Part shown: positions 1-8,134 of the stretch, one piece after another | Layout of the letters: each line of letters opens with the position of its first letter | How positions within the stretch are numbered: position 1 is the stretch's first letter | DNA from: Mesorhizobium sp. L-8-3 | GTDB lineage: Bacteria > Pseudomonadota > Alphaproteobacteria > Rhizobiales > Rhizobiaceae | Reading direction: 5' to 3' | NCBI RefSeq assembly: GCF_016756615.1 | Contig: NZ_AP023262.1 | Coordinates: 1,054,001 to 1,118,000, forward strand | DNA: 64,000 bases | Made by a program: the position numbers and the translations under genes | Notes under the pieces: generated by a model | The model's database searches: none | Told to the model about the DNA's origin: nothing | The model's input: only the letters and a program-made list of their open reading frames with translations

Positions 1-1199
1 GATGACGCCGTCGACGCCGGCTCCGGCATAATGGGCCGCGTCGCACACGGCGACGAAGCCGCGCACCTCGGGCGCCTTTCCGAGCCGCATCTTGTTGGCG
101 ACCAGCGAGGTGACCAGCGGATGGTCGGCCGGCGTGTTGAGCGGCGGGAAGTGCAGCCCGCCCAGCTCCCACTGGATATCAGGCGGATTGTCGCGCAGCC
201 AGGCATCCGTCTGGGCGAAATGATGCACGAAGCTCTCGAAATCGCGGCGGTAGTCGGCCGAATTCTCGTCGGGCAGGAACTTCATGTCGAGGTCGAGCAC
301 AACCGCGTCAGGGATGATCGCGGGGTTGGTCATCACCGTCGGCAGGCCGTTTTCGCCGAGCCCCGCGCCGCCATGGACGACGCCGATATTGATCGTGTTC
401 ATGCCCAGCGGCAGCAGCGGATGCGAGCGCGCCCTGGTCCGGTCGAGCTCGTACTGGCGCACGGCCCCGATGAAGCGCGCCGCCAGCTCGATCGCATTGA
501 CACCCGGCACCAGCCGGTCCTTGTCGTGGCGCTGTGGATAGATCTCGTTGTAGCGCAAGGCGGAATGGGCGGAGCGGCCGCGGATGGTGACGCGCGCCCA
601 TTCGAGCCCGCCTTCGACCGGCAGCACGTCGCCCCAGGTCGGCTCGGCGACCAGCACCGCCTTGGCGAGCTTGCCCTTCTTCACGGCGTCCATGGCGCCG
701 AAGCCGCCGGCCTCCTCGTCGACCACCGCATGGATGGCGAGCCGGCCTTCGAGATCGATACCCGCCCGGCGGATGGCGCGCGCCGCCGCCACGCAGGCCG
801 CGACCCCGCCCTTCATGTCGATCGAGCCGCGGCCATAGAGGCGACCGTCCCTGATGTCGCCGCCGAAGGGATCGACCGACCATTCGGCCGGGCGCCGACG
901 GGCACCACGTCGATATGGCCGCACAGGATCAGGCTGCGCTCCTCGCTGCCGGCGCGTTCGGCGACGAGGTTCGGACGGCCGGGCAAGGCGTCCCATTGTT
1001 CCGTTGCGAAACCCTCGTCCCTCAGGATCGGGGCGAGCAGGGCCTGGACGTCCGCCTCGCGGTTGATGGCAGGATCGGCCTGGAATTTCGGGTTGACCGA
1101 CGGAATGCGCACCATATCGCGCGTGAGCCCGACCACCCAGTCGCGCTCGGCCTCGATCTCGGCCAGCACGGCGGCGATCGCGGATTGCTTGTCAGCCAT
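1..1199 (-). pseudogene. M20-family metallopeptidase (ArgE/DapE-like), frameshifted, partial at left edge
   Basis: Cytoplasmic zinc-dependent amidohydrolase of the M20 family, which cleaves N-acyl amino acids or small peptides; the exact substrate cannot be told. The N-terminal half reads from an ATG at 1199, preceded by an AGGAAGGA ribosome site, and contains the metal-ligand motif GHIDVVPVG. At about 887-897 the frame is lost: the next expected family residues (EWSVDPFGGDIRDGRLYGRG) are in the -1 related frame and then continue without a stop to base 1, including the conserved region around GRGSIDMKGG and EEAGG. A single missing base explains both halves. The C-terminus lies outside the window. 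The downstream reading is convincing M20 sequence, so this is either a recent pseudogene or a sequencing deletion. The RpiR gene upstream on the same strand may regulate it. Confidence 0.8.
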
Positions 1200-1241
1200 G
1201 TCAAGTCCTTCCTGCATTGTCGTGACGAGGGGCCCGCAGGG

Positions 1242-2183
1242 TCACGCCTGCGGCTTTTTCGGGGCGGCCTTCGAGGCCCTCCGCTTGCGGGCCGGCACCC
1301 GGCTCTCCGGCCGATCGGCGGCTGATTCCGAGACGTCGAGCGTGACCGCGTTGGCGCGGCGGATCGCCTCCATCTCCTCCATCCGCTTGCGCACGCCCTC
1401 GCCGTCGTTCTCCATCGCATGGGCGAAGACGGCTTCCATCTGGGCGACGGCGGTGGCCAGCGTGTCGAAGGGCGAACTGGCTTCGATTGCGGCGACCATT
1501 TTCAGGCCGGCATATTCGGCGATGGGCGACAGCCAGCCGTCGGTGAACAGGAGGATCGGGACCCCGCGCCCATGCGCTTGGCGCGCGAAGCTGACCACAT
1601 CGGACTGGTAGCGCCGGTAGTCGAACACGACGAGCAGATCACGCTTGCCGAGGTCGATCAGCACATCGAAATCGGCCGCAGCCAGCGATCCCATGTCCCG
1701 GACCCCGGAGCGGAACTGCACGAGATAGCCGGCAAGCATGGAGGCGATGTGGCGGCTGAAGCGGCCGCCGAGCAGCACCACCTGGCCCTTGCATTCGAGC
1801 AGCATCCTGGCGGCGCGCGCATAGTTCTGCGAAGGGACCGCCGTGCGCGTGCGCTCGAGGCTCTCGGCGACGGAATGGAAATAGTCGAGCGCCGTCCCCT
1901 CGCTCTGGCCGCGCGGACGCTTGGCCTCCATCATCAGCAAGGGCGAATGCAGCCGCGATTCGACCTCGGCGAGCAGCCTGGCCTGGAAATCGGCGAAGCC
2001 GTCGTAGCCGAGCTTGATCATGAGCCGCATGACCGTCGGGTCGCTGACCCCGGCGCGGCGCGCCAGCCGGGTCGCCGTGCCGAGACCCGACATCGGGAAA
2101 TCCGCCAGCAGAGCCTGGACGATCTTGGCCTCGGCCGAGGTGAGCGCCAGGCTGGTATTGGCCAGGTCTTCCCGTATCGACAT
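1242..2183 (-). CDS. MurR/RpiR-family transcriptional regulator
   Basis: DNA-binding regulator of about 313 residues with the RpiR layout: an N-terminal helix-turn-helix of about 77 residues (TRLARRAGVSDPTVMRLMIK region is the recognition part) and a C-terminal SIS sugar-phosphate-binding domain (about residues 110-250, with LLGGRFSRHIA). The C-terminus is a Lys/Arg/Ala-rich tail. ATG 2183 is chosen over an upstream ATG at 2243 because a GGGAGG site lies 8 bases before it. It is transcribed toward the M20 peptidase gene 42 bases away and divergently from a TetR gene. Regulators of this family usually respond to a phosphorylated sugar and control the adjacent genes; the ligand here is unknown. 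Confidence 0.9.
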   Translation of the reverse strand: MSIREDLANTSLALTSAEAKIVQALLADFPMSGLGTATRLARRAGVSDPTVMRLMIKLGYDGFADFQARLLAEVESRLHSPLLMMEAKRPRGQSEGTALDYFHSVAESLERTRTAVPSQNYARAARMLLECKGQVVLLGGRFSRHIASMLAGYLVQFRSGVRDMGSLAAADFDVLIDLGKRDLLVVFDYRRYQSDVVSFARQAHGRGVPILLFTDGWLSPIAEYAGLKMVAAIEASSPFDTLATAVAQMEAVFAHAMENDGEGVRKRMEEMEAIRRANAVTLDVSESAADRPESRVPARKRRASKAAPKKPQA

Positions 2184-2332
2184 CGCCAACCTCCCTTGCC
2201 GCGACGATGATAGAGAAGTTACAATTTCGCTCAGATTTGTCAATTTTGGAAGTGATTTTACACCGGAGCCGACGCGACTTCAGACCGGTTCCGCGTCACG
2301 CCAGCTTCACATGTCGGGCGGACAATGGCGGG
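2184..2332. promoter_or_regulatory. Divergent promoter region, RpiR-like operator candidate
   Basis: AT-rich spacer between the divergent rpiR-like and tetR-like genes. It contains GAAGTTACAATTTC at 2215-2228, an imperfect palindrome of the form GAAnTT-NN-AAnTTC, about 30 bases upstream of the rpiR start. A second GAAGTGATTTTAC half-like element lies at 2249-2261. RpiR proteins commonly bind GAA/TTC-flanked palindromes, so this is a plausible autoregulatory site. The assignment is inferred. Confidence 0.4.
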
Positions 2333-2998
2333 ATGACGATGCCCTTGCCCGCGACCATGCTGGACACCTCGAACCACACCGCCCTGAAGCTGCTCGACGC
2401 CTGTGAAAAGGTCCTGCGCGAAGTCGGCACGCTGGACAAGGTGACGGTGCGGCGCATCGCCGGCCGGGCCAAGGCCAACGCGTCGGCCATCAGCTATCAT
2501 TTCGGATCCCAGGAGAAGCTGATCATCGCGGTCGCGCAGCGCGTCTACCGCCGGCTGAACGCCGAGCGGCTGGTGCTGCTCCAGAAGGCGGCGGCACGCC
2601 GCGCCCCGCAGCCGCCGGACCTGGAAGAGGTCATCGCCGCGCTCGTCGGGCCCTCGGTGCGCTGGAGCCACGATCCGGATTCCAGCTATCCGGTGCTGGT
2701 GCATTTCACCAACATGGCCCATGCCAGCAGCGACCCCGAGCTCTACCGCACGATCGTCGAAGGCGTCGAGCATCACCTGGCCTTCGTGCCTTACCTCAGG
2801 CGCATCGCTCCCTGGCTCGATGACGCGGCGATCGGCTGGCGCATCAGCTGCGCGCTGGGCATACGTTCCCAGCTCATCCACAACCGCCTGCGCACCGAGG
2901 CGCTGACCGGGCATGCCATCGACCTCGACGACCCCGACGAGGCGATCCGGCGCATGGTCGAGGTGATCGCGCCGATGTTCCGGCGCACTGCTTCTTGA
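2333..2998 (+). CDS. TetR/AcrR-family transcriptional regulator
   Basis: About 221 residues. The N-terminal TetR helix-turn-helix spans about residues 15-60 and includes TVRRIAGRAKANASAISYHFGSQEKL-type sequence (recognition helix followed by the typical YHFG/S turn). The rest is an all-helical ligand-binding domain ending in a helix with a Met/Phe/Arg-rich tail. Start ATG 2333 is used; ATG 2339 and 2357 are possible, and an upstream in-frame ATG at 2207 lies in the AT-rich spacer and would add a non-homologous leader. It is divergent from the rpiR-like gene. No ligand can be inferred; the next gene downstream is a truncated DUF3604 relic, so its target may have been lost. Confidence 0.85.
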   Translation: MTMPLPATMLDTSNHTALKLLDACEKVLREVGTLDKVTVRRIAGRAKANASAISYHFGSQEKLIIAVAQRVYRRLNAERLVLLQKAAARRAPQPPDLEEVIAALVGPSVRWSHDPDSSYPVLVHFTNMAHASSDPELYRTIVEGVEHHLAFVPYLRRIAPWLDDAAIGWRISCALGIRSQLIHNRLRTEALTGHAIDLDDPDEAIRRMVEVIAPMFRRTAS

Positions 2999-3064
2999 CG
3001 GCCGAGAGCGGGAACTTCCCGGGCCATCCCACCTGTGTCGCCGGGCAACCTCGATTGCAGCATC

Positions 3065-3979
3065 GCTAAGAAACCGGAGATGCTCGAGTTCGAATACGCG
3101 CGTTCCGCCTACAAGAACGGCCTGAGGCTCGAAAAGGAACTCGGTACCAATCCCTACAAGTTCGGCCTGATCGGCAGCAGTGATGCGCACAATTCGCTGT
3201 CGGCAATGGCGGAGGACAATTTCTTCGGCAAGACCGTGCCCCAGGAGCCCAGTCCGGAGCGCATGCTGGCGACCTTCGTCGACAACAAGGAAACCGGCGT
3301 CAGGATCATGGACTGGGAGGTCGGCGCCTCCGGCTACGCCGCCGTCTGGGCGGAAGAGAACACGCGTGAATCGATCTGGGACGCGATGGAGCGCAAGGAG
3401 ACCTATGCCACCACCGGCCCGCGCATGGTGGTGCGCTTCTTCGGCGGTTGGGACTTCGTTGCCGCCGATGCACAGGATCGCCTGCCCGCCTATGTGGGAT
3501 ATACCAAGGGCGTGCCGATGGGGGGCGATCTGGGCCAAGCGCCCCAAGGCAAGGCGCCGACCTTCCTCGTCGCCGCGCTCAAAGATCCGATCGGCGCCAA
3601 TCTCGACCGCTACCAGATCGTCAAGGGCTGGATGGAGGCCGACGGCACACTGCAGGCAAAGGTCTACGACGTCGCCTGGGGTGGCGACCGTCAGCCCGGT
3701 GCCGACGGCAAGCTGCCTTCGGTCGGCGACACGGCCGACGTCGCCAATGCGAGTTGGACCAACACGATCGGTGCACCGGAATTGATCGCAGTGTGGACCG
3801 ACCCGGATTTCGATCCGTCCGAGCGCGCATTCTACTACGGCAGGGTCATCGAGATCCCCACGCCGCGATGGACTGCGTATGACGCCAATTTTTCCGGCAC
3901 CACGCCTCTGGGCGGGACGCGCATGAAGCTCCAGGACCGGGCCTACACCTCTCCGATCTGGTACACTCCTGCACAGTAG
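3065..3979 (+). pseudogene. DUF3604-domain protein, C-terminal half only (5'-truncated)
   Basis: This open frame matches the C-terminal half of DUF3604 proteins, which are normally about 600-700 residues and exported. Recognisable segments are EYARSAYKNGLRLEKELGTN, YKFGLIGSSDAHNSLS, RKETYATTGPRM and the C-terminal DRAYTSPIWYTP end. About half of the protein, including the signal peptide, is missing. Family similarity starts abruptly at about 3065 (AKKPEML), straight after a short spacer behind the TetR gene. There is no plausible ribosome site near the available ATG (3035 is not convincing). The frame is otherwise intact to the TAG at 3977. DUF3604 has no established reaction; its retained D-A-H motif suggests a metal site. 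It leads the HupE/PpiC gene group and is 10 bases from the next gene. Confidence 0.75.
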
Positions 3980-3989
3980 GAGGTGGAAA

Positions 3990-4643
3990 TTGCACCAGCC
4001 TGGCCGAAAGCCCGCGGTCGTGGGCCGTCTTCTTGCACATGTGCTGACCGCGGCCGCAGCAACCGCTGCCGCGGCGCCCGACGGAATCGCATGCGGCTAT
4101 GAGGACCCGCGAAGCGTTTCGATCGGGATTCTCAACTGGGTCTATCCGGACGCGCTTCATGTGATGTCGGCCGTCTGGCAGGCCGAGCATGCCGGCGTCC
4201 TGCCGCCACGCGGCGCCTCGGCTGCATCGGGGCCACTCGCCTTCTACCGTGCCGCCTCGAGCATGGAGAAGCTTGGCGCGCGTCTCGAATATCGGATCGC
4301 GACGGAGGCGGGACCCGATATCGCGGTCGTGCTCCTGCCGGCGGCAATGTGGACCCGTCATGTCCGGCGCCCTGACGGCATCGATGTCAAGACACACGTG
4401 CCGGGGCCTGAAAAGGACGACGTCGTCGTCGTGACCAGTGAGAAAGTCGTGCGGGCACTGCTCGCCGGCGACATCACCCTGGAGGATGCCCAGGCGCACG
4501 GCCTGATGCACTTCTATGGCAAGGACGAGGCTCTGGCCGCGGCGCGCGCGACCTTCCGCACCACCTTTCCGGCGGCCGTACTTTCACCGCAAGATGCTGT
4601 GCCGGCCGATCACGCCGGTGCGATCGGCCAGGAGTATCCATGA
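3990..4643 (+). CDS. Exported protein of unknown function in the DUF3604/HupE cluster
   Basis: Predicted 217-residue protein. It starts with TTG at 3990, supported by an AGGAGG at 3978-3983 with 6-base spacing; no ATG fits better. The N-terminus has a basic segment and an Ala-rich hydrophobic stretch (about residues 12-30) that looks like a signal peptide. The mature part begins with CGYEDPRSVSIGILNWVYPDALHV and looks soluble, with an Asp/Val-rich region near residue 145. I do not recognise a named family. It is co-transcribed with the downstream hupE-like gene, whose ATG overlaps its stop by 4 bases, so it probably works with the membrane proteins of this cluster. Confidence 0.75.
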   Translation: MHQPGRKPAVVGRLLAHVLTAAAATAAAAPDGIACGYEDPRSVSIGILNWVYPDALHVMSAVWQAEHAGVLPPRGASAASGPLAFYRAASSMEKLGARLEYRIATEAGPDIAVVLLPAAMWTRHVRRPDGIDVKTHVPGPEKDDVVVVTSEKVVRALLAGDITLEDAQAHGLMHFYGKDEALAAARATFRTTFPAAVLSPQDAVPADHAGAIGQEYP

Positions 4644-5262
4644 CGTTCGAAACCGCAAATGACCTAGGGCGCGGGAAAGCGCGGATCGCTCTGGCGGCAT
4701 CGATGCTGCTCCTGGCCATCGCCACCCAGCCCACCCTTGCACATGAGGGCGAAGGTGTCGCGGGCGGCTTTCTGTCCGGGTTCCTGCATCCGGTTCTCGG
4801 CTGGGATCATGTCGCGGCAATGGTGGCGGTTGGCCTTTGGGGCGCATTCCTCGGCGCCCCGGCGATCTAGCTCCTGCCGATCGTCTTCCCGCTGGTGATG
4901 GCCTTCGGCGGCACGCTCGGCATCGCCGGTGTGCCGCTTCCGGCCGTCGAGACGGGCATTGCCGCCTCCGCGGTGGTGCTTGGCGTCATGGTGGCGCTCG
5001 GCGTGCGGCCACCGCTGTGGATCGCGGGCGTCATCGTCGCCGCCTTCGCCATCTTCCACGGCCACGCCCACGGCACCGAGCTTCCCGTCGCGGCCGACGC
5101 GGTCGCCTATGCGGTCGGGTTCGTGACAGGCACCGGGCTGCTGCACCTCATCGGCATACGTTCGGCCTGGCGACCAGGTGGGAAGCCGGCAAGGTGGCGG
5201 TCAGAGCCGCCGGCGACGCCATTGCCGTTGCCGGCCTCGCTTTCCTGACCGGCTTCGCATGA
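4640..5262 (+). pseudogene. HupE/UreJ-family membrane protein, nonsense codon plus frameshift
   Basis: HupE/UreJ proteins are small polytopic membrane proteins thought to move nickel or cobalt in hydrogenase and urease clusters. The sequence has a signal-like N-terminus, then AHEGEGVAGGFLSGFLHPVLGWDH, matching the family's first-helix HPxxGxDH metal motif. A TAG at 4868-4870 stands where the family has Trp (GAPAI-stop-LLPIVFPLVMAFGG). After the stop the same frame gives several more helices, including IFHGHAHGTELP. At about 5158-5166 one base is missing; the other frame supplies the expected C-terminus (TFGLATRWEAGKVAVRAAGD through FLTGFA, TGA 5260-5262). The gene is therefore doubly damaged. 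The start overlaps the upstream stop by 4 bases and the end overlaps the next ATG. Confidence 0.8.
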
Positions 5263-5858
5263 GAACCGCACTCGCCCCGGCGGTGGCGATCCTGTTCGCC
5301 TCATGCGGGGCGGCCACCGCCCACAGCCCGGTCAAAGGCATAGGGGCGTCCTACAACGGACTTCTGCACCCCCTGCTGGTGCCGGCGCACCTGCTGGCGC
5401 TGGTCGCGATCGGACTGCTCGTCGGCCAGCATGCGCCACGCCAAAGCCGAGCGGCTCTCCCGGCCTTCGTGGCAGCGACGGCGGCCGCGCTGACACTGAC
5501 CTGCGCCTTGCCGACCCTGCCGAGGTGGCCGCCGCTGGCGGTCGCGCTGGCCGCGGGCCTCGCCGTGGCATCGGGCCGCTTGCCGGGACCGGCCTCGTGG
5601 CTGCTGGCGGTCGCGGCGGCCGCCGCGGTCGCGCTCGATTCGCAGCCCGACGCGATCCCCGCCGATCAGGCTTGGCTGGCATTGATCGGCACCGGCCTGG
5701 GTGCCGCGCTCATCATCGTTTATCTCGGCGGCCTCGCGGCCTGGCTCGATCGCCCCTGGCACAGAATCGCGATCCGCGCTCTCGGCTCGTGGATTGCGGC
5801 CAGCGCGATGCTCGTCCTCACGCTCGATCTGCTGTCGCCCGCGAGTTCGTCCGCATGA
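5259..5858 (+). CDS. HupE/UreJ-like polytopic membrane protein
   Basis: A 199-residue membrane protein with a signal peptide (cleavage likely after CGAATA) followed by AHSPVKGIGASYNGLLHPLL, which resembles the first segment of HupE-type proteins but lacks the full HPxxGxDH motif. About five to six hydrophobic segments follow, very rich in Ala and Leu. ATG 5259 overlaps the TGA of the broken hupE-like gene, and its own TGA (5856-5858) overlaps the ATG of the PpiC-like gene, so the genes are translationally coupled. It may be an accessory permease subunit working with its neighbours. The family link is weaker than for the two flanking HupE genes. Confidence 0.7.
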   Translation: MRTALAPAVAILFASCGAATAHSPVKGIGASYNGLLHPLLVPAHLLALVAIGLLVGQHAPRQSRAALPAFVAATAAALTLTCALPTLPRWPPLAVALAAGLAVASGRLPGPASWLLAVAAAAAVALDSQPDAIPADQAWLALIGTGLGAALIIVYLGGLAAWLDRPWHRIAIRALGSWIAASAMLVLTLDLLSPASSSA

Positions 5859-6730
5859 GCCTCATCCGACGGCTTCTGACGGAACCGCTAATCCAGTTCC
5901 TGATCATCGGCGGCGTGGTCGTCGCGCTCTGGAATTGGCTCGATCGGACGCCGGGCGCCAAAGACCTCCAGGTGATCGAGATCGGGCCCGGCCGGATCGC
6001 CCAGCTCTACGAATCGTTTTCTCGCGCCTGGCAGCGCCCGCCCACGCAGCAGGAGCTCGACGGTCTGATCGAAGCCTTCGTGAAGGAGGAGATCTTCTAC
6101 CGCGAAGGCATCGGCATGGGCCTCGACCGTGACGACACGGTGCTGCGCCGCCGCATGCAGCAGAAGATGGAGTTCCTGATGGAGCCGGGCGCGGAGGAAC
6201 TCGACCCCACTGACACCGAGCTTGAGGCCTATCTGAAGGACAACGCCGCCGCCTTCCATGTCCCTGCGCGCGTCGCCTTTCGGCAGATTTTCTTCGATCC
6301 TGCCAAACGCGGCGACAAGATGCAGTACGACATGGCCGGGCTGCTCGCCGTGCTCGGGGAGGGCGGCAAGGCGCCAGCCGACGCAGGCGATCCGACATTG
6401 CTGCCCGCAAGCCTGCCCTTGATGCCCATCGACCAGATCGCCCGCAATTTCGGCGACGCCTACGCCGAAGCGATCGCCTCCTCCGACGAAGGACGCTGGA
6501 ACGGGCCCTTGGTATCGACCTTCGGTCGGCATCTCGTATTCGTCGTCGACCGGGCCGATCCACGCGACCCGTCGCTCGACGACGTACGCGAACTCGTGCT
6601 GCGCGACTGGCGCTCGGCAAAGCGACGCACGCTGGCGGAGGCGCGCTATCGGGAGATGCGCGCCAACTACCGTGTGACGATCGCGCTGCCGGAGCAGGAC
6701 GCGACATCGTCGAGCGTTTCGGACGAATGA
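5855..6730 (+). CDS. Membrane-anchored PpiC-type peptidyl-prolyl cis-trans isomerase
   Basis: A 291-residue protein with one N-terminal membrane segment (about residues 13-32, FLIIGGVVVALWNWL) and a periplasmic body of the SurA/PpiD-like class. The helical chaperone part is about residues 40-130 and the parvulin-like domain about 130-270 (FHVPARVAFRQIFFDP through GPLVSTFGRHLVFVVDR, with the FG-xH core). It would help fold exported proteins. It begins in a 4-base ATGA overlap with the upstream HupE-like gene and sits 6 bases before another HupE gene. A foldase dedicated to a HupE/DUF3604 cluster suggests that one of the cluster's exported proteins needs it. It is intact although its neighbours are damaged. 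Confidence 0.8.
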   Translation: MSLIRRLLTEPLIQFLIIGGVVVALWNWLDRTPGAKDLQVIEIGPGRIAQLYESFSRAWQRPPTQQELDGLIEAFVKEEIFYREGIGMGLDRDDTVLRRRMQQKMEFLMEPGAEELDPTDTELEAYLKDNAAAFHVPARVAFRQIFFDPAKRGDKMQYDMAGLLAVLGEGGKAPADAGDPTLLPASLPLMPIDQIARNFGDAYAEAIASSDEGRWNGPLVSTFGRHLVFVVDRADPRDPSLDDVRELVLRDWRSAKRRTLAEARYREMRANYRVTIALPEQDATSSSVSDE

Positions 6731-6736
6731 ACGGCC

Positions 6737-7722
6737 ATGCGCGCGCTCGCCGTTCTACTCCTTCTGTTCGGCCTGGGAATCGGCTGCGCGGGAGCACACG
6801 AACTGCGGCCGGCCTATCTGGAGATCCTCGAGACCGAGCCGGAAACCTACTCGATCCTCTGGAAGGTGCCTGCGCGCGGGGAATACCGTCTGTCGCTTCA
6901 CGTTCGGATGCCGGAAAGCTGTGCCGAGACCGAGGCGCCGGTCACAGCGATCGCCGACGCTGCGTCCACGAGCAGATGGCGCGTCCGGTGTCCCGGAGGG
7001 CTGTCCGGGCGCACGATCGTCATCGACGGTCTGGTCGCGACCTACACCGACGCGCTGGCGAGGATCGTGCGCGCTGACGGCACCGTGCAGACGCAGCGGC
7101 TCACGCCGGACTTTCCGGAACTGACTGTCGTTGCCGCGCCCACCTCCGGGGATACCGCGCGCACCTATTTCCTGCTTGGCGTCGAGCACATCATGCTCGG
7201 TCTCGACCATCTGCTTTTCGTTCTGGCGCTGCTCCTCCTGATCGGCAGCCCTCGCAGACTGGTTGCCACGATCACCGCATTCACTGTCGCCCATTCCGTC
7301 ACGCTTGCCTTCGCGGCGCTCGGCCTCGCGCGGGCACCCCAGGCGCCGGTGGAGGCGCTCGTCGCGCTGAGCATCGTTCTGGTGGCGGCGGAGATCGTCC
7401 TTAAGCAGCGCGGCAGGAGCGACCTGTCGAGCCGCTATCCCTGGGTGATCGCCTTCGTCTTCGGATTGCTGCACGGCTTCGGTTTCGGAGGTGCATTGGC
7501 CGAGATCGGCCTGCCGCAAAAGGACGTTCCGCTGGCGCTGCTGACTTTCAACCTGGGCGTCGAGGCGGGACAGCTCGTCTTCGTCATGCTGGCGCTGGCC
7601 GCGATCGGCAGCCTCAAGCTCCTGCTGGCCATCCCGCCCGCCCGAGGCTCTTCATCGCTTATGTGATCGGTTCTCTGTCGGCCGCCTGGTTCGTCCAGCG
7701 GGTGGTCGGCTTCGGCGTCTGA
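6737..7722 (+). pseudogene. HupE/UreJ-family protein with large N-terminal domain, C-terminal frameshift
   Basis: Signal peptide (MRALAVLLLLFGLGIGCAGA), an extracytoplasmic beta-rich domain of about 120 residues starting HELRPAYLEI, and then the HupE membrane part beginning YFLLGVEHIMLGLDHLLFVL, with the characteristic metal-binding GxxHxxxGxDH motif and a later FGLLHGFGFGGAL. Read directly, the frame stops at 7666 with a non-family tail. If one base is restored at about 7635-7645, the frame continues as RLFIAYVIGSLSAAWFVQRV to a TGA at 7720-7722, which matches the usual last helix. The lesion removes only the final helix, so the shortened protein might keep some function. Six bases separate it from the PpiC gene, so it is the last gene of the cluster. 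Confidence 0.8.
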
Positions 7723-7804
7723 TCGCCGCGAAGTACGCGGCGAAAACCAGGCGGCCGAGGCCGACAAGAGAGGTCACGTCGGCGGGAACCCCACCTGGCG
7801 GCAC

Positions 7805-8134
7805 TCAGTCGATGTAGACCACGACATAACGCCCGCCATAGGGCTGATAGTAGGTTCCGCCGCAACTCCACACGACGGTGCCGTTGACGCTTGTCCGCAC
7901 ACAGCCGGCGGGAAGTGTGGCGACATATATCGACGAGCGACGGATTACGCGGCGCGTGGTGCGCCTCGCGACGCCGGCGACACTACCGGGCGTCGCGGGC
8001 CGTCCTACGACGGCATGGGCTGTCGATACGAAGGAACCGATTGGCGTCGGCACGAGACTATCCACCGCGAGCATGCTGAATCCGACGAGCGCTCCCAGGA
8101 GGAGTTTGATGCGCAGCTTGATCATCGTCTTCAT
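7805..8134 (-). CDS. Small exported protein of unknown function
   Basis: A 109-residue protein. The first 40 residues are a long signal sequence (basic start, hydrophobic core LLLGALVGFSMLAV, predicted cleavage near STAHA). The mature part is short: an Arg-rich stretch (RRTTRRVIRR), two cysteines (PAGCVRTSV and WSCGGTYYQP) that could pair, and a Tyr/Val-rich C-terminus. ATG 8134 overlaps the stop of the upstream DUF2092 gene by 4 bases, so the two are one operon. The function is unknown. The paired arrangement suggests it acts with the DUF2092 protein in the periplasm or at the outer membrane. Confidence 0.7.
   Translation of the reverse strand: MKTMIKLRIKLLLGALVGFSMLAVDSLVPTPIGSFVSTAHAVVGRPATPGSVAGVARRTTRRVIRRSSIYVATLPAGCVRTSVNGTVVWSCGGTYYQPYGGRYVVVYID

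Noticed and set aside
31..1611. 526-codon plus-strand open frame
   Set aside because: It is antisense to the M20 peptidase and RpiR genes and has only composition-driven Arg/Ala/Gly sequence.
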